Shown here: positions 11,507-21,707 of the stretch, one piece after another
Position numbering within the stretch: the stretch's first letter is position 1
Layout of the letters: each line of letters begins with the position of its first letter
Assembly (NCBI GenBank): GCA_011032825.1
Contig: JAADJZ010000005.1
Coordinates: forward strand, 1,245,001 to 1,309,000
DNA from: Massariosphaeria phaeospora
Taxonomy: Eukaryota; Ascomycota; Dothideomycetes; Pleosporales
DNA length: 64,000 nt
Direction of reading: 5' to 3'
The notes under the pieces: model-generated
What the model saw: only the letters and a program-made list of their open reading frames with translations
Told to the model about the DNA's origin: nothing
Databases searched by the model: none
Program-made: the position numbers and the translations under genes

Positions 11507-13605
11507 GCCCGTACTCCGTACGCACTAGGAACATGTGCGCACCCCGGTATACGTGGCTTTGGTGTTGAGCATACCAAAACAGGCAAACATCAGGAACGAA
11601 AGGTGAACACAACAGGCGTTCGGCATGCCGTCATCGTATGCACCACGGCGTGTATCGCTGTGATGGACTTTGATATCGTGGGCAGGATAGTCGTAGTACG
11701 AGACCATCTCCCGCAACCCTTGCTTGCCATTATCAAGAAGGCAAAACCCCTCCAGACGGAGTGACATGTACAGGCAAATTTGATGTCTGACTTTTCGTTT
11801 GTGTGCCGAACCGAAGTGCAAAAGCTCTGCTCAGCGGCGACCCCGAGTTTCTCCTCGCCAAATGATGCTCGGATCGGCATGGGGTCTGCGAGGAAGGAGC
11901 GGCGGGCGACTGTGCAGTGTGGCGAGTGCACAAGTCTTGGCCTCAGCCTCGCACTTCAACCGCCGGGTCTCAACCAACACACCAACGGGTCAACATTCCT
12001 GGAAACCCCCTCTTTAGCTTCAGTGCCAATTCCAGCAGATCTCAGACTTGCACCCGCTCCCGCATGGAGGCAGATCCCACTCTCCGATCCCGTTCGCTAC
12101 AAGCGGATAACGGGACCCTGGAGGCGGACTGGAATAGGTATACATACAGCGGTAGATCTTCGGCGGTTGCGTCCCAGCAACGACGACGCGAAGAGATCAT
12201 CCTTGAACCGGAGGGGTTGCGAACGGCCAGTGATGGCGTGCACTGGGGGGCTAGCTTCGGCTTTAACACACTTTGACGGTTTCATCAGCCAAACGTACGG
12301 AACGAACTGCTTTCTTTAGCAAACGGATTCTCAACGGAATATCAGTCGGACGCGGACCCTTGCCGAAAGGATGGCGAGTGCAGATAGCCGCGTCGCGTTG
12401 AACGAGCGGAACCCACTCGTCACTCTATCAGAGCTGAACGCTTGCCAGCATCCATATCTTCAGCAGCGGCGCCAGCCAACAGCACCGTCGACTCCAGTGG
12501 CAACATCGATAGCAAAACTCTGGACGTGGCTTGCCCATTACGCAAGCAGTCCTCCTTCGTCTGCAGGGCTCAGTCCCGTTGCGGGATGATGCGCTGCACG
12601 CCAACGCCGCCGCGTTCCGACCCCAAACACAAGCTTGCGGAGTAGATGGAGGGTGTTGCGCTTGCGATTTGTCGGTGGTGCTAGACTACCCCTCGTTTTT
12701 GACGCGGAGTCTTCGCTATGTGGGCTATATGTGGGCCGCATACTGTACGGGCTCCATTGATACCGATGAGAGGGGCAGAATAATGTGGTGTGAGATTCGA
12801 GGCGCGGCTTGGTAATGCGTTGACTGGTCGATAGGGACGCGCTGCACTTCCTGCGTATACTGTCTAACGGCGCCAATAATGGCTGCGTCTAGATGCACAG
12901 GGTGTCTGATTTGGCTCGTTGAAGGCTTGTGGCGAGAGGATAACAAGCCACATTGGGCCATAGTGTAGTTCGAGTACGCGCCAGGATGGGTGTATGGAGG
13001 AGACGGACATCAGCGGCAGAGGAAAGTTGCATGTGGGCAGGATTTCGAAGGTGCGGTTTTGTGCGCTGCATGCAGGGCTCTCGCACGCCTGTGTCTGGCT
13101 GCGTACTGCGAGGTAGCTACGCCTCAGGTACCTGTACCTACATGGTCACTGACGCTGTGCCTCCATCAAGACCAAGACCAAGACCAAGAGCCTCAATCCT
13201 TTCGACTCCGCGGCTCTTACTTAGCTGTACGCCACGCTAACAACCCCACATAAGTCAACAGCGGAGAACCTAGCCTCCCCTCAGCTCTTCGCCCATCATG
13301 CCATCCACCACTCTAGTCCAGATTCCCCCTCCCCCACCTCAGCCCCCTAAGGGTCTTCGCATCCTCCGCCGTTCACACCTACCATGGTACCGTCCGTCTA
13401 TCGAGACCAGTGGACTTTGCATCCATCCACCGTAAGTCTACCGCCATGTATGTGGAACACCTAGCCTAGCCCAGCCCAGCCCAGCAGACAGGGTCCAGAA
13501 GACCAGTCTACTGTAAACGCACTCCTCCGTCGCTGAACAGCCCGGGGCCGGGGTTAGGAAACAGGCGGGGAGCTGGCATCTATCGTCGCGAAAGACGGAC
13601 TTGTG

Positions 13606-13637
13606 TCACTCACTCACTCACTCACTCACTCACTCAC
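13606..13637 (+). repeat. (TCAC)n microsatellite
   Basis: Eight perfect TCAC units in non-coding sequence upstream of the secreted-protein gene's 3' end. Confidence 0.85.
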
Positions 13638-14235
13638 TTGAGACGGCGGTACAGATGCACTTGGGTGTGCACTCCAGACTTTCTCCGCAGAGGGCCTGGT
13701 TCGCCGACGACAGAGAGCCACCTATGTTATGTGGCGTATGGATTCGGTCGTACGCAAAAGGTACACAGTGTTCTCGGATCGGGGCTTGTGTCGCGTGCCT
13801 AGTGTCCGCGCCTGATTCGCCGCTTCGTTCGAGCAAGGCCAAGCCATGTAGACAGTGATCGAGACGGGTCATGTCATACACACGCCCGATCACCACGTTT
13901 GACGAGGGGAGATCGGCGTTGCAAGTGGTGCAGAACCGTTTTTGACGCATATGGTAATGAGACATGGTAGAGCGGCAACCATGGTTGGTAAGACTAGCTA
14001 TTGACACAACGTGATTGATACCGTATGATCAAGAAGGGGAGGGAAATTGAGGTGGTATTGCAGCGTGCGAGGTCACGGCTTGGCTTACTTAATATATCCG
14101 CCACTGCTACGTTGGATGCGGGTCTCCTACCTACCACACACCTTCAACCTCTACCCTTCTCCTCTTCCGAACGGGTTTCCTACTCCTAAATCCATTCTTC
14201 GAGCTCTTGATCCATCGCAGAAGGTCAGTGTTCTG

Positions 14236-14955
14236 TTAACGGTGGACTGCCGCGGCTGTTATGAGGGGGAGGTCTACGGCTGTGTTGGGTCCTATCTCGC
14301 ATGGGTGACGGCCGGTTAGGGGGGTTGCGGTGAAGAGGTTTGAGCACTGGGTGTGTTCGTCAGTATAGCAAGAGCAAGGGGACCTTGGGGTGTACACACC
14401 GCTCGAGTAGGAGACGGGCAGCCGAAATTTGCAGATGTCCAGCAGACGAACGAGTGGAGCTCTTCGAAGTTGCATCTCTGTTTCCGCGTGTCAGCTTTCT
14501 ATTTTTCCGTTCATGTGGCTCATGTTTTAGTTCTTGTGTCTCAAATCCTGTCAAACTGTCCTCTCTTCAACACCCACTCTTCCTATCGCGCCTTCTGACA
14601 CTCTACAACCCCCTCCATTCAAGCGGAGTGCACTCACCTGAAGCGCACCAGCCGCCCAACACGGATACGCAACTGTCGCCAATTGCGGGCAATCGCAAGA
14701 TTTCGAAAAGATGGGGATCGGCTCCCAATGCGTCTTCCTCCTGCGCGACGTACTAGTCCCGTTGAAGTGTGGAAGCCCAGTCGGCAGCAGAGAAGGCAGC
14801 GTCGCCGTCACCGGAATATTGAGCGACGTAGAGAAGGGGATGGCGACTGTGGGTGAGGCGATTGTAGCCGAGATGGACACACCGGGTTCGACTTGGGGAT
14901 GCGGTGCCGCGGCGACGAAGGCTGCTAGGGCTGCTAGACAGGTGGGAATGCGCAT
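14236..14955 (-). CDS. small secreted eight-cysteine protein, three exons (effector-like, unknown function)
   Basis: Built by hand from exons 14955-14638, 14477-14400 and 14346-14236 (donors GTGAGT and GTGTGT, acceptors ACAG and CCAG); both introns are in phase 0 and the product has 168 residues. Residues 1-17 (MRIPTCLAALAAFVAAA) are a clear signal peptide with likely cleavage after an Ala. Residues 20-75 are a Ser/Thr/Pro/Val-rich stretch probably O-glycosylated or disordered. The C-terminal half carries eight cysteines at 87, 89, 99, 108, 118, 126, 133 and 148 (CxC-x9-C-x8-C-x9-C-x7-C-x6-C-x14-C), an even number that suits four disulfides. The cysteines in exons 2 and 3 appear only after splicing, which supports the model. 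I do not recognise a named family. It could be an effector, a cell-wall protein or an antimicrobial peptide; it stands alone in a gene-poor region. Confidence 0.72.
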
Positions 14956-16646
14956 TTTGGCTGGCGTTGTCTGTCCTGTTGGGAAAGGTTGACCGACTGA
15001 CTGGCTAGGCTACGAAGGAGAGCAAGAGGTTTGGGAGGAAGGATAAGACGATTTGGCTTTGATCGTTCGTATCACCGGGCGAATGCTCATCGACATCCCG
15101 CTCTTGTGCGTCGCACTCGTGCGGTACTCACGTTCGGGAGCAGTACATACAGCTCTGGAGTCTCTTCTCGTCGTGGTCCATATTAGCTCTCGCCCGCTAC
15201 TTGGTTCGAGGTCGCCAGGAACGGGTCAGCAATGCTGTGATAAGAGGTTGGGATTGGTCACAACGATCAATCCAAAACCAGAGTTGAGCTACTTGAGAGC
15301 TTCAGTCGCTATTATTAGACTAATCCACAGTGGGCAGTGATTGAATGAATCAAAGTCTATGAAGTTGATGCTATATTGTTATTGTGTCGGCGGACGTTCG
15401 CGCTGTTCATTGGTGGCCGATATAGCTCTTAATCTGCGTGTTATATATCGTACGTGGATGAAGACATAACCGGAATGAGCGGAGAGAGCGTTAGTAGCTG
15501 GTGTTGCAAGCTACAACTTGGTAAACAGTCAACAGCTCTTGTCGCTGGACTTGGTCAAGATCTGTGCCGTGTCCATCACTGAGGCAACCGATTTGATCAG
15601 CATATACTGCACATCCGGCGCCCGAGACCATGGCTGACAATGACAGCTGTAAGATGATCTTTTCAGGTGCTTGATTGCGTTCAGGGCGGGTTGCAGCATC
15701 ATTCGGAAGGTGAAGGCCGAGAAGTATGGGGACCACGACGTGCAGTTTGCCATCCGATGATCCGGAGTGGTATCGAATCTAGCAAGGGGGGTCTTGGACC
15801 CTGAAGTCGACCCCGCCGGCGCGGCCTGGATACGGAGATTAGAGTTTACCTACGGCAGCGGTAGCCACGGAAGGAGGGGTCGTAATCAAGCTCGTGCAGC
15901 ATGTGAATGCCGTCGCTCGGTCGTTATCTCCATGTCAGGATTCTAGGAGCCGATACGGAACCATGGATGGGAGGGTAAAAGAGGGGTCCGTTCTAGCTCT
16001 AGATGGTCTGAGGTGTCGTGATCTGCTAACTATTCAGGTCCTCAACGTCAGACGGTGTTGGGTGTGGAGCCTTCGGGGACGACCCAAAGCGCGACCCACA
16101 CCGTGGAGGGTCGCAGACGATGAACAGAGCGGCTCGAGACCGCGAACCGTGGGAGAGATTTCTTGATAACAAAATGCAGGGACCAAGTACAACCAGGTAC
16201 TTGGAGGTACATCTGGATCTGTTGACAACCTGGGCCTCCCGTCCGCCTACCCCGGACTGCACCCGCAGCGGAGTATGCTAGCTTAGCATAGCTGCTTGTG
16301 ATCCTTTACGCTAAAGCGTTTTGTTGAGATCGCTGTTCAGAAAGGAGCGCCGAAAGGCAAGGAAAGGTTGTGGAAAGGGGAAGCAGCTGAGTGCGAAGGC
16401 GGAACGACTGAGTGATCTGACTAGATTCGAGATGGATGAGTAAGCAAATCATGTGATTGAGCGGTGGGGAGCTCGGACCCATGACGGAGCTTCGGCGGTG
16501 ACGGCTTTTCGAAGTTCACGTCAAACTCCACTTCAGATTACTCCACTCCACCCGATGTAAGTCATATGCCTTTTCAAACTTCGCTACCGGCCATCGCTCT
16601 ATGCAACATCTGATTGGATCCGAAAAGCTACCCACAACCCTTGAAG
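14956..16646. other. intergenic, nothing recognised
   Basis: Likely promoter of the secreted-protein gene and of the BolA-like gene. Short frames have no support. 16614 offers an in-frame ATG 33 nt upstream of the chosen BolA start. Confidence 0.5.
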
Positions 16647-17254
16647 ATGGCACCCTCCCGAGCCATTCTACGCTGCGCAGCTTCTGTACAGATTCGCACA
16701 TCTCCGCGCCTCCTCTCCATATCGTGTCGCACGAGCAACCTTCGAGCAGCATCTGTATCTTTGCGCCCAAGACCACTGTCGCCAGTATCCTCGCAGTCAG
16801 GACCAGCACGTCACTTCCCCGCGTTTTTCCCCGCTTTTGCGCGCCTGTACTCGCAAGACAGCCAGCCACCAGAACCGCCGGGAGGTCTTTCCGAGGGCGA
16901 ATTACACGTTTTCAATAAGATAAAGGCCGAGCTAGACCCGTCGAAACTGGAGGTATGCGCTGTGGCACCACTCTCTTAATTACCCTACACCACCCATGTT
17001 CCCTTGACCGATCATGCAAGTTCGGATATGCTTGCTACACATCATCCAGGTCTTGCGGGGTTAGAGAGCTGACGAAGTGTGTGTTGCAGGTCCAGGATAT
17101 CAGCGGTGGGTGTGGCTCCATGTATGCGCTCGAGATTGAGTCGGCAAAGTTCAAGGGCTTGCCGGTTATCAAGCAGCATAAGCTTGTGAATTCGATATTA
17201 GCTGAGGAGATCAAGAGCTGGCATGGTGTACAACTGAGAACGAAGGCCCCGTGA
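16647..17254 (+). CDS. BOL3: mitochondrial BolA-like protein (Bol3/BOLA3 type), two exons
   Basis: BolA3-type proteins work late in mitochondrial iron-sulfur assembly, helping to deliver [4Fe-4S] clusters to lipoate synthase and succinate dehydrogenase with Nfu1/Isa-type partners. Exons 16647-16952 and 17090-17254 (donor GTATGC, acceptor TTGCAG, phase 0) give 156 residues. Residues 1 to about 70 are Arg/Ser/Ala-rich with no acidic residues, a typical matrix presequence (MAPSRAILRCAASVQIRTSP). The BolA domain is intact: GELHVFNKIKAELDPSKLEV, then DISGGCGSMYALEIES with the conserved Cys/Gly loop, and KQHKLVNSILAEEIKSWHG with the helical His that binds the cluster in BolA-glutaredoxin complexes. 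The intron is 137 nt, longer than others nearby. An ATG at 16614 would add 11 residues; the downstream start has the better presequence. Confidence 0.9.
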
Positions 17255-17400
17255 ATTGTCTGAGTTTCTGCAATGGAAACTGTAAGAGGATTGTACAATG
17301 TTAAGATTTCAATATTGAGAGTCGCGATAGCAGCTTTGGGAATCGTTCATACAGCCAGGGGGGTTCTAACAGTTATCAACATAGCGTTACGTTACGATAT

Positions 17401-17487
17401 GTCAATACTGCCTCAATTCAGAAAACGGGACCATGTGGGTTGATGTCAACACTGCGTCAATTCAGAAAACGGGGACATATGGATTGG
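17401..17487 (+). repeat. imperfect 43-bp tandem duplication
   Basis: Copy 17401-17443 (GTCAATACTGCCTCAATTCA...) is repeated with few changes at 17445-17487 (GTCAACACTGCGTCAATTCA...). It lies between the BolA-like gene and the RING gene and overlaps no supported coding sequence. Most differences are C/T or G/A transitions or single-base changes. Confidence 0.85.
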
Positions 17488-17597
17488 GTTGCATTATTAT
17501 ATTCAATTCAACTTAGAGGTAACTATGACCTATTGTCAACTCTACCTTGATACTGCCGTTCAAGGAGTACAGTACGCTCCAACTATCAGACTACACT

Positions 17598-18725
17598 TCA
17601 ATAGTCATGATCAACAGTCTCTTCATGAGCCGGTCGCGCGAGCGTGGTCTGAGACAGCCCAAGGTCCGCTCGCAAGACTGTGGTCTGAGCCACTTCAACG
17701 GCCGGTGGCAAGGCTGTGGTCGGAGCAACTTCAAAGGCCGCTGGTAAGACTGTGGTCGGAGCTACTTCAAGGGCTGGTCGCAACTTCGTACGACAGATTG
17801 GACAAAGTGCCTTGACCGTTTCAAAGATTTCAACCAGACACGACTTACCAAAGAGATGGCCGCACGGAGTACGTACAGGGTTGTTGCTGACTTCGTCGTT
17901 GGGCTCAGTCGCCGCGCCATCGGTAGCAGGAAGCTCTTCGTCAACGTTTCCAAAATCCAGCAAACAGATTGGACACCTCATATCCTCCGCTGGGATGGTC
18001 GCGATGTCAACTTGCTCGAATGACTCAACAAGAGCGAGGGCCTCGGCCCCAGCCTTGGCCTTGGACTCGGCCTGTGCAGCAGCACGCCGGGGTTCTGACA
18101 AAGTCCATTCCACCTCGACAGCTTGTAAATGTGCGTTCTCCGCTTCTTCTAGGCCTTCTTCTGCCTTTTCCAGCTCGAGGGAGATACTCTCATGTCTAGC
18201 AGGCGCTGCCCGGACGAACTCGTCGAAGAATGATTTCTTCTGGGCGACAGTTTCAAGGCCGGCCCACTCACGTAGACCCGCTTCGTCCCTATAACGCTCG
18301 TCAAAGAAGTACTCGTCGACGACTGATTTGTTCTGGGCCATAGCCTTGAGGTCGACCCACTCGTGTAGGCCCGCTTCGTCTTCATTAAGCCATACCAGTA
18401 CTTCTTTCAGTACTTCATTATTCTGTTGCGCAAGCCACATCTCGTGGTTTTTGTGATTGTCATACCCGCAGATGCTTATCGTTGAAAGGATCCTCGGAGA
18501 CCCTCCCATGATTTCGGTCAACTGCTCCGTTGCGTCAAATATCTGTACTTCTTGGGCCGGTTGTCCAGTCATCTCGCTGTTCATCTTGCTTTGGAGGAAC
18601 AAGCGGAGTTGCGCTTGTGCAGTGAATGCCACGAATCTATCCATGGCGTCGTACAGCCGAGCTTGACACTCGTAGATCTTTGTCACAGACTCCTGTACTG
18701 TAATCAAGTCTGAATTATTCGACAT
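17598..18725 (-). CDS. RING-finger protein with internal amino-acid repeats (putative E3 ligase)
   Basis: Single-exon frame of 375 residues. The RING-like motif runs from 251 to 311: CPIC (251-254), then TPCGHLFGKSC (C288, H290, C296) and CPIC (308-311). The position that is usually the fifth zinc ligand, two residues after the HxF pair, is Gly, so binding of the second zinc must use another residue or be weak; I have seen this GHxFG form in other fungal RING proteins but cannot cite one. Residues about 115-145 and 146-171 are two copies of a roughly 30-residue unit (DEAGLHEW... and DEAGLREW...). Residues about 178-232 are a charged Glu/Ala-rich coiled coil. After the RING, four 12-residue repeats follow (EVAPTTVLPAA-like), encoded by a 36-bp minisatellite. 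Neighbours are accessory genes (patatin, NB-ARC). Substrate and role are unknown. Confidence 0.75.
   Translation of the reverse strand: MSNNSDLITVQESVTKIYECQARLYDAMDRFVAFTAQAQLRLFLQSKMNSEMTGQPAQEVQIFDATEQLTEIMGGSPRILSTISICGYDNHKNHEMWLAQQNNEVLKEVLVWLNEDEAGLHEWVDLKAMAQNKSVVDEYFFDERYRDEAGLREWAGLETVAQKKSFFDEFVRAAPARHESISLELEKAEEGLEEAENAHLQAVEVEWTLSEPRRAAAQAESKAKAGAEALALVESFEQVDIATIPAEDMRCPICLLDFGNVDEELPATDGAATEPNDEVSNNPVRTPCGHLFGKSCLVEIFETVKALCPICRTKLRPALEVAPTTVLPAAFEVAPTTALPPAVEVAQTTVLRADLGLSQTTLARPAHEETVDHDY
17636..17779 (-). repeat. in-frame 36-bp minisatellite inside the RING gene
   Basis: Four units with exact 36-bp period; the shared core GTGGTC begins at 17644, 17680, 17716 and 17752. Each unit encodes 12 residues, so unit gain or loss would keep the frame and change the length of the RING protein's C-terminal tail. 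Confidence 0.9.
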
Positions 18726-20353
18726 CTTGAAGCGTTCGGAAGTAAGCTGTAAATGCTGAGTGTTTCGGTGGTGTGGTGGCTTGTGGTTGGTAGCTTGTGG
18801 TTGGGTAGCTTGTGGTTGAGTAGTAGGAGGTATGATATTCTGCAGGGAGCGACAGAGAAAGGTTTATATATGCAACGGCTGCGATGAATCTCAGACATTC
18901 TCTAAACACAATACCCTATCCCCTCGCGCATTAACAGTGAATGCCTATAGCTACACAAGTACACAACGTGCAGTGACGGGAACAATCATTCTATCGACAC
19001 AATGTATCACTTTCTGCAACAGCGCAAAGCTAACAGATATAGCGCCATTTCATCATACCTCAATACATGCTAGCGAAAGACAATGTATATGCTCAGTTAC
19101 ATGTACAAAGCATTCAGTCTCAGATGATTTCACCCAGACCGAAGCAGGGAAATCCATACGTTTCGAGCGAGCCAGTCAAGAAAGAACACACGACACTATC
19201 CAAGACCAATTGTCCCACTCCCAAGAAAAAATGAAAGACACTGTAAACCCAAGCTGCTACTCCACAAACTAAAAAACTAAAAAAATAAAAAACCCAACAG
19301 CACAATCCAAAACACCGCTTTACACTTTCCAACCACCGCCGTCTAAGATAACATACCACACCCCGAACAATGCAAAGCTCCCAACAGCATCAGTAACTAC
19401 AGTATACACTAGAGAGATTTGTCCTTTCTACTAACACACAAGATAAGTCTAACATATGTACAGTAGCTAGATAGATGGCAGCAAAATACCTCAGTGTGAA
19501 ATCTCCATCTGGTTGCTGACACTGTCTTGTCTAGAAAATGTCCTAGACATTGACGCAAATTGTTTCTAGACAACAAGTCCCATCTCGGCCAGCTACCAAT
19601 ACGCATTACCGTGAAACGTAAGATAGCACAAAGACCTAAAAACGCGTGCTCCTAGCTTCATAATTCTCTGCACAAGGTAGGTGATGGGCAATTAACTACC
19701 TAACCTCCCCCTCCGCGTATGTAGCGAAAGACCACTGCGTCGCGAAAGGAACAACAGGTACCTGAACTTCGCAGCTACCTCAACCTTTCCCCGTGCCGTC
19801 ATTGCTCTCCAAAACCTCGAGGAGTTGTCTACAGGCGATCCTCTAGATAGCCCACACTTCTTACCCTAAAATTACACGCCGTTTGTGACTGCATTACTTG
19901 TTCTGCGCTTGACGTGCATAAACTGCGCAACACTACTTCCGCCATACCAACACCAACCCAGCCTCTTGCTGGCTGAAAATCGACAGTATAGATGTTTAGA
20001 GCGGTGCAATACTTTCTGCGCTGCGTTTATGTTGCCTTCGTCTACACAGCGCGTCTCCGTCACGGAGGCCGGTACATGCAGCGTGCAGACGCGACGAAAG
20101 CGGAGGGAGCAGTCTACTTATGTAATCCTCGGCTATGCAGCCCTGTATCGCTCGGACATCACCCGGCATGTAACATGGCCTCTGCAATGCGCTTCCCCCT
20201 CAGCGCTCCGCTGTCAGCTCGCAGCTCTCAGCCTTGTCGGTCAGCCTACAGAAAGGATGCTCGCCCGCCATGGACGCGCTCTGTTCGTCCGACGTCGATC
20301 TGTCCTTGCATACCGAACGACCACCATAGCACAATCCATCACCAGAATCCTCA
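18726..20353. other. AT-richer intergenic region, no gene seen
   Basis: Divergent upstream region between the RING gene and the patatin gene. It contains a short array of GTAGCTTGTGGTTG units near 18778-18825 and A-rich stretches around 19190-19330. No supported coding frame; no tRNA-like fold recognised. Confidence 0.5.
18863..18870 (-). promoter_or_regulatory. TATA box of the RING gene
   Basis: TATATAAA on the minus strand, about 140 nt upstream of the ATG at 18725. Position and sequence fit a core promoter; no other support. Confidence 0.5.
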
Positions 20354-21524
20354 ATGGCGCAGAGCCTCGCGACCCAGCACGGCGGCGACCCCAGCCCGCT
20401 CGACACCACCGGCCTCTGCCTGCTGTCGCTCGACGGCGGCGGCGTGCGCGGGCTGTCGTCCCTCTACATCCTCAAGGACCTCATGGCGCGGCTCAACCAC
20501 CAACGCCAGAGCGACGGCCTCGCTCGAGTTAAGCCATGCGAGGTGTTTGACCTCATCGGCGGCACAAGCACAGGAGGGTAGGTGGACGACACGACTGCAG
20601 CACTGCGAGGCTTGGCTGACAAGACAGACTCATCGCCATCATGCTCGGCCGGCTGGAGATGGACGTGGACGCGTGCATGGCGGCATACAGCGAGCTGATG
20701 AAGGCTGTGTTCAAGGAGGAGTCTAGCTGGCTGCCCGTCAGCTGGAGCGGGAAATTGAAGGCGCGTTTCGACTCCGCGAAGCTGAGAAGCGCTGTCGACG
20801 ATGTGATAGCTAGCAGCGGCGCTTCTACAACAGATGCCTTTAACGACAACAAGGCTCGAGGGTGCCACACGTGAGCGTACTGCGTGTAGGTGTCGTCTCC
20901 TGCTAACACATCACAAGATTTGTCTGCGCGACAGCGAAGGAGACCGCTGGCGTCACGCGCCTTAGGAGCTACACCCTACCTAGCGGGAGCCACATCCCTG
21001 CGACCATCTGTGAGGCTGCGCTTGCGACGTCTGCAGCGACTGGCTTCTTCGACCCTGTCTCCATCGGGGCACGGCAGTTCGTTGACGGTGCGCTGGGCGC
21101 CAACAACCCTGTAGACGAGGTGGAAGGCGAGGCGGCCAACATCTGGAGCTCTAACACGGGCGACCTGAAGCCGCTTGTTAAGTGCTTCATCTCCATCGGC
21201 ACGGGGAACCCTGGCAAGAAGGCGCTTGAGGACAACATCGTCAAGTTCCTGTCAAAGAGCCTGGTAGGGATCGCGACCCAGACGGAGGAGACAGAGAAAA
21301 AGTTTATCGCGCGGTGGGCCAAGCACTACGACGAAAAGCGGTTCTTCCGCTTCAACGTCGACCAGGGGCTCCAGGACGTCGGGCTTGCGGAGTACAAGGA
21401 GCAAGGCAAGATGGAAGCAGCAACAGACGAGTATCTGCAGCACCAGGCACAGAAGTTCCGGGTGCGGGACTGTGTTGAGAACCTGCAGCAGAAGCAGAGT
21501 GTGTACATTGAGGATTTTGCCTAG
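20354..21524 (+). CDS. patatin-like phospholipase, three exons
   Basis: Lipid acyl hydrolase of the patatin/iPLA2 fold. Exons 20354-20577, 20628-20870 and 20918-21524 (introns of 50 and 47 nt; donors GTAGGT and GTGAGC; TGCTAACA branch site in the second) give 357 residues. All catalytic parts are present: oxyanion loop DGGGVRG (27-33), nucleophile elbow GTSTG with Ser72 (split by intron 1), and the dyad Asp in VDGA (D212), followed by NNPVDE. The last part (KFRVRDCVENLQQKQSVYIEDF) has the usual C-terminal helix. In fungal NLR-like proteins such a domain is often fused to NB-ARC and TPR, and exactly that kind of protein begins 184 nt downstream on the same strand. An alternative end exists: a 57-nt intron 21501-21557 with a GCTAAC branch site would replace the last residues. 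Confidence 0.88.
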
Positions 21525-21707
21525 ATTGTTGAACAGCCTAGTGCTAACGCCGCGTAGATAAGACAGAGTTGTCTTTCGCATTGTTGATTAGTGTAAGCAC
21601 TGCATTGCGCCTGTAGTGTATTGAAAGTACTTAGCTTGTACAGGAACACACGATGCGCTGCCTTACACAGCAGTATAGGAGTAGGTGATGTGTGTCACCC
21701 TACAAAT

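Larger units (their letters stand above)
6525..14235. other. gene-poor interval of 7.7 kb
   Basis: Only short or GC-driven frames here, often open in three frames at once (for example 7.2-7.9 kb), with no domain, no signal peptide with a plausible partner exon and no coherent splice chain. Simple repeats punctuate it: TTGC units near 8016-8034, CAA units at 11485-11506, CCAAGA units near 13169, CCCAG units near 13463 and TCAC units at 13606-13637. It may hold long 5' untranslated regions, non-coding transcripts or decayed sequence; none can be supported. Confidence 0.4.

Noticed and set aside
10914..11612. 232-codon minus-strand frame
   Set aside because: Contains a Cys run from the CAA microsatellite, odd composition and no domain.
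17636..17779. Evenly spaced 36-bp repeats as a CRISPR-like array
   Set aside because: There are no unique spacers, the units are adjacent and in frame in a eukaryotic coding region; it is a minisatellite.
21501..21557. Alternative last intron in the patatin gene
   Set aside because: Length and branch site are good, but it would replace the ending VYIEDFA with nine unrelated residues and does not connect to the NB-ARC frame; kept only as an alternative.
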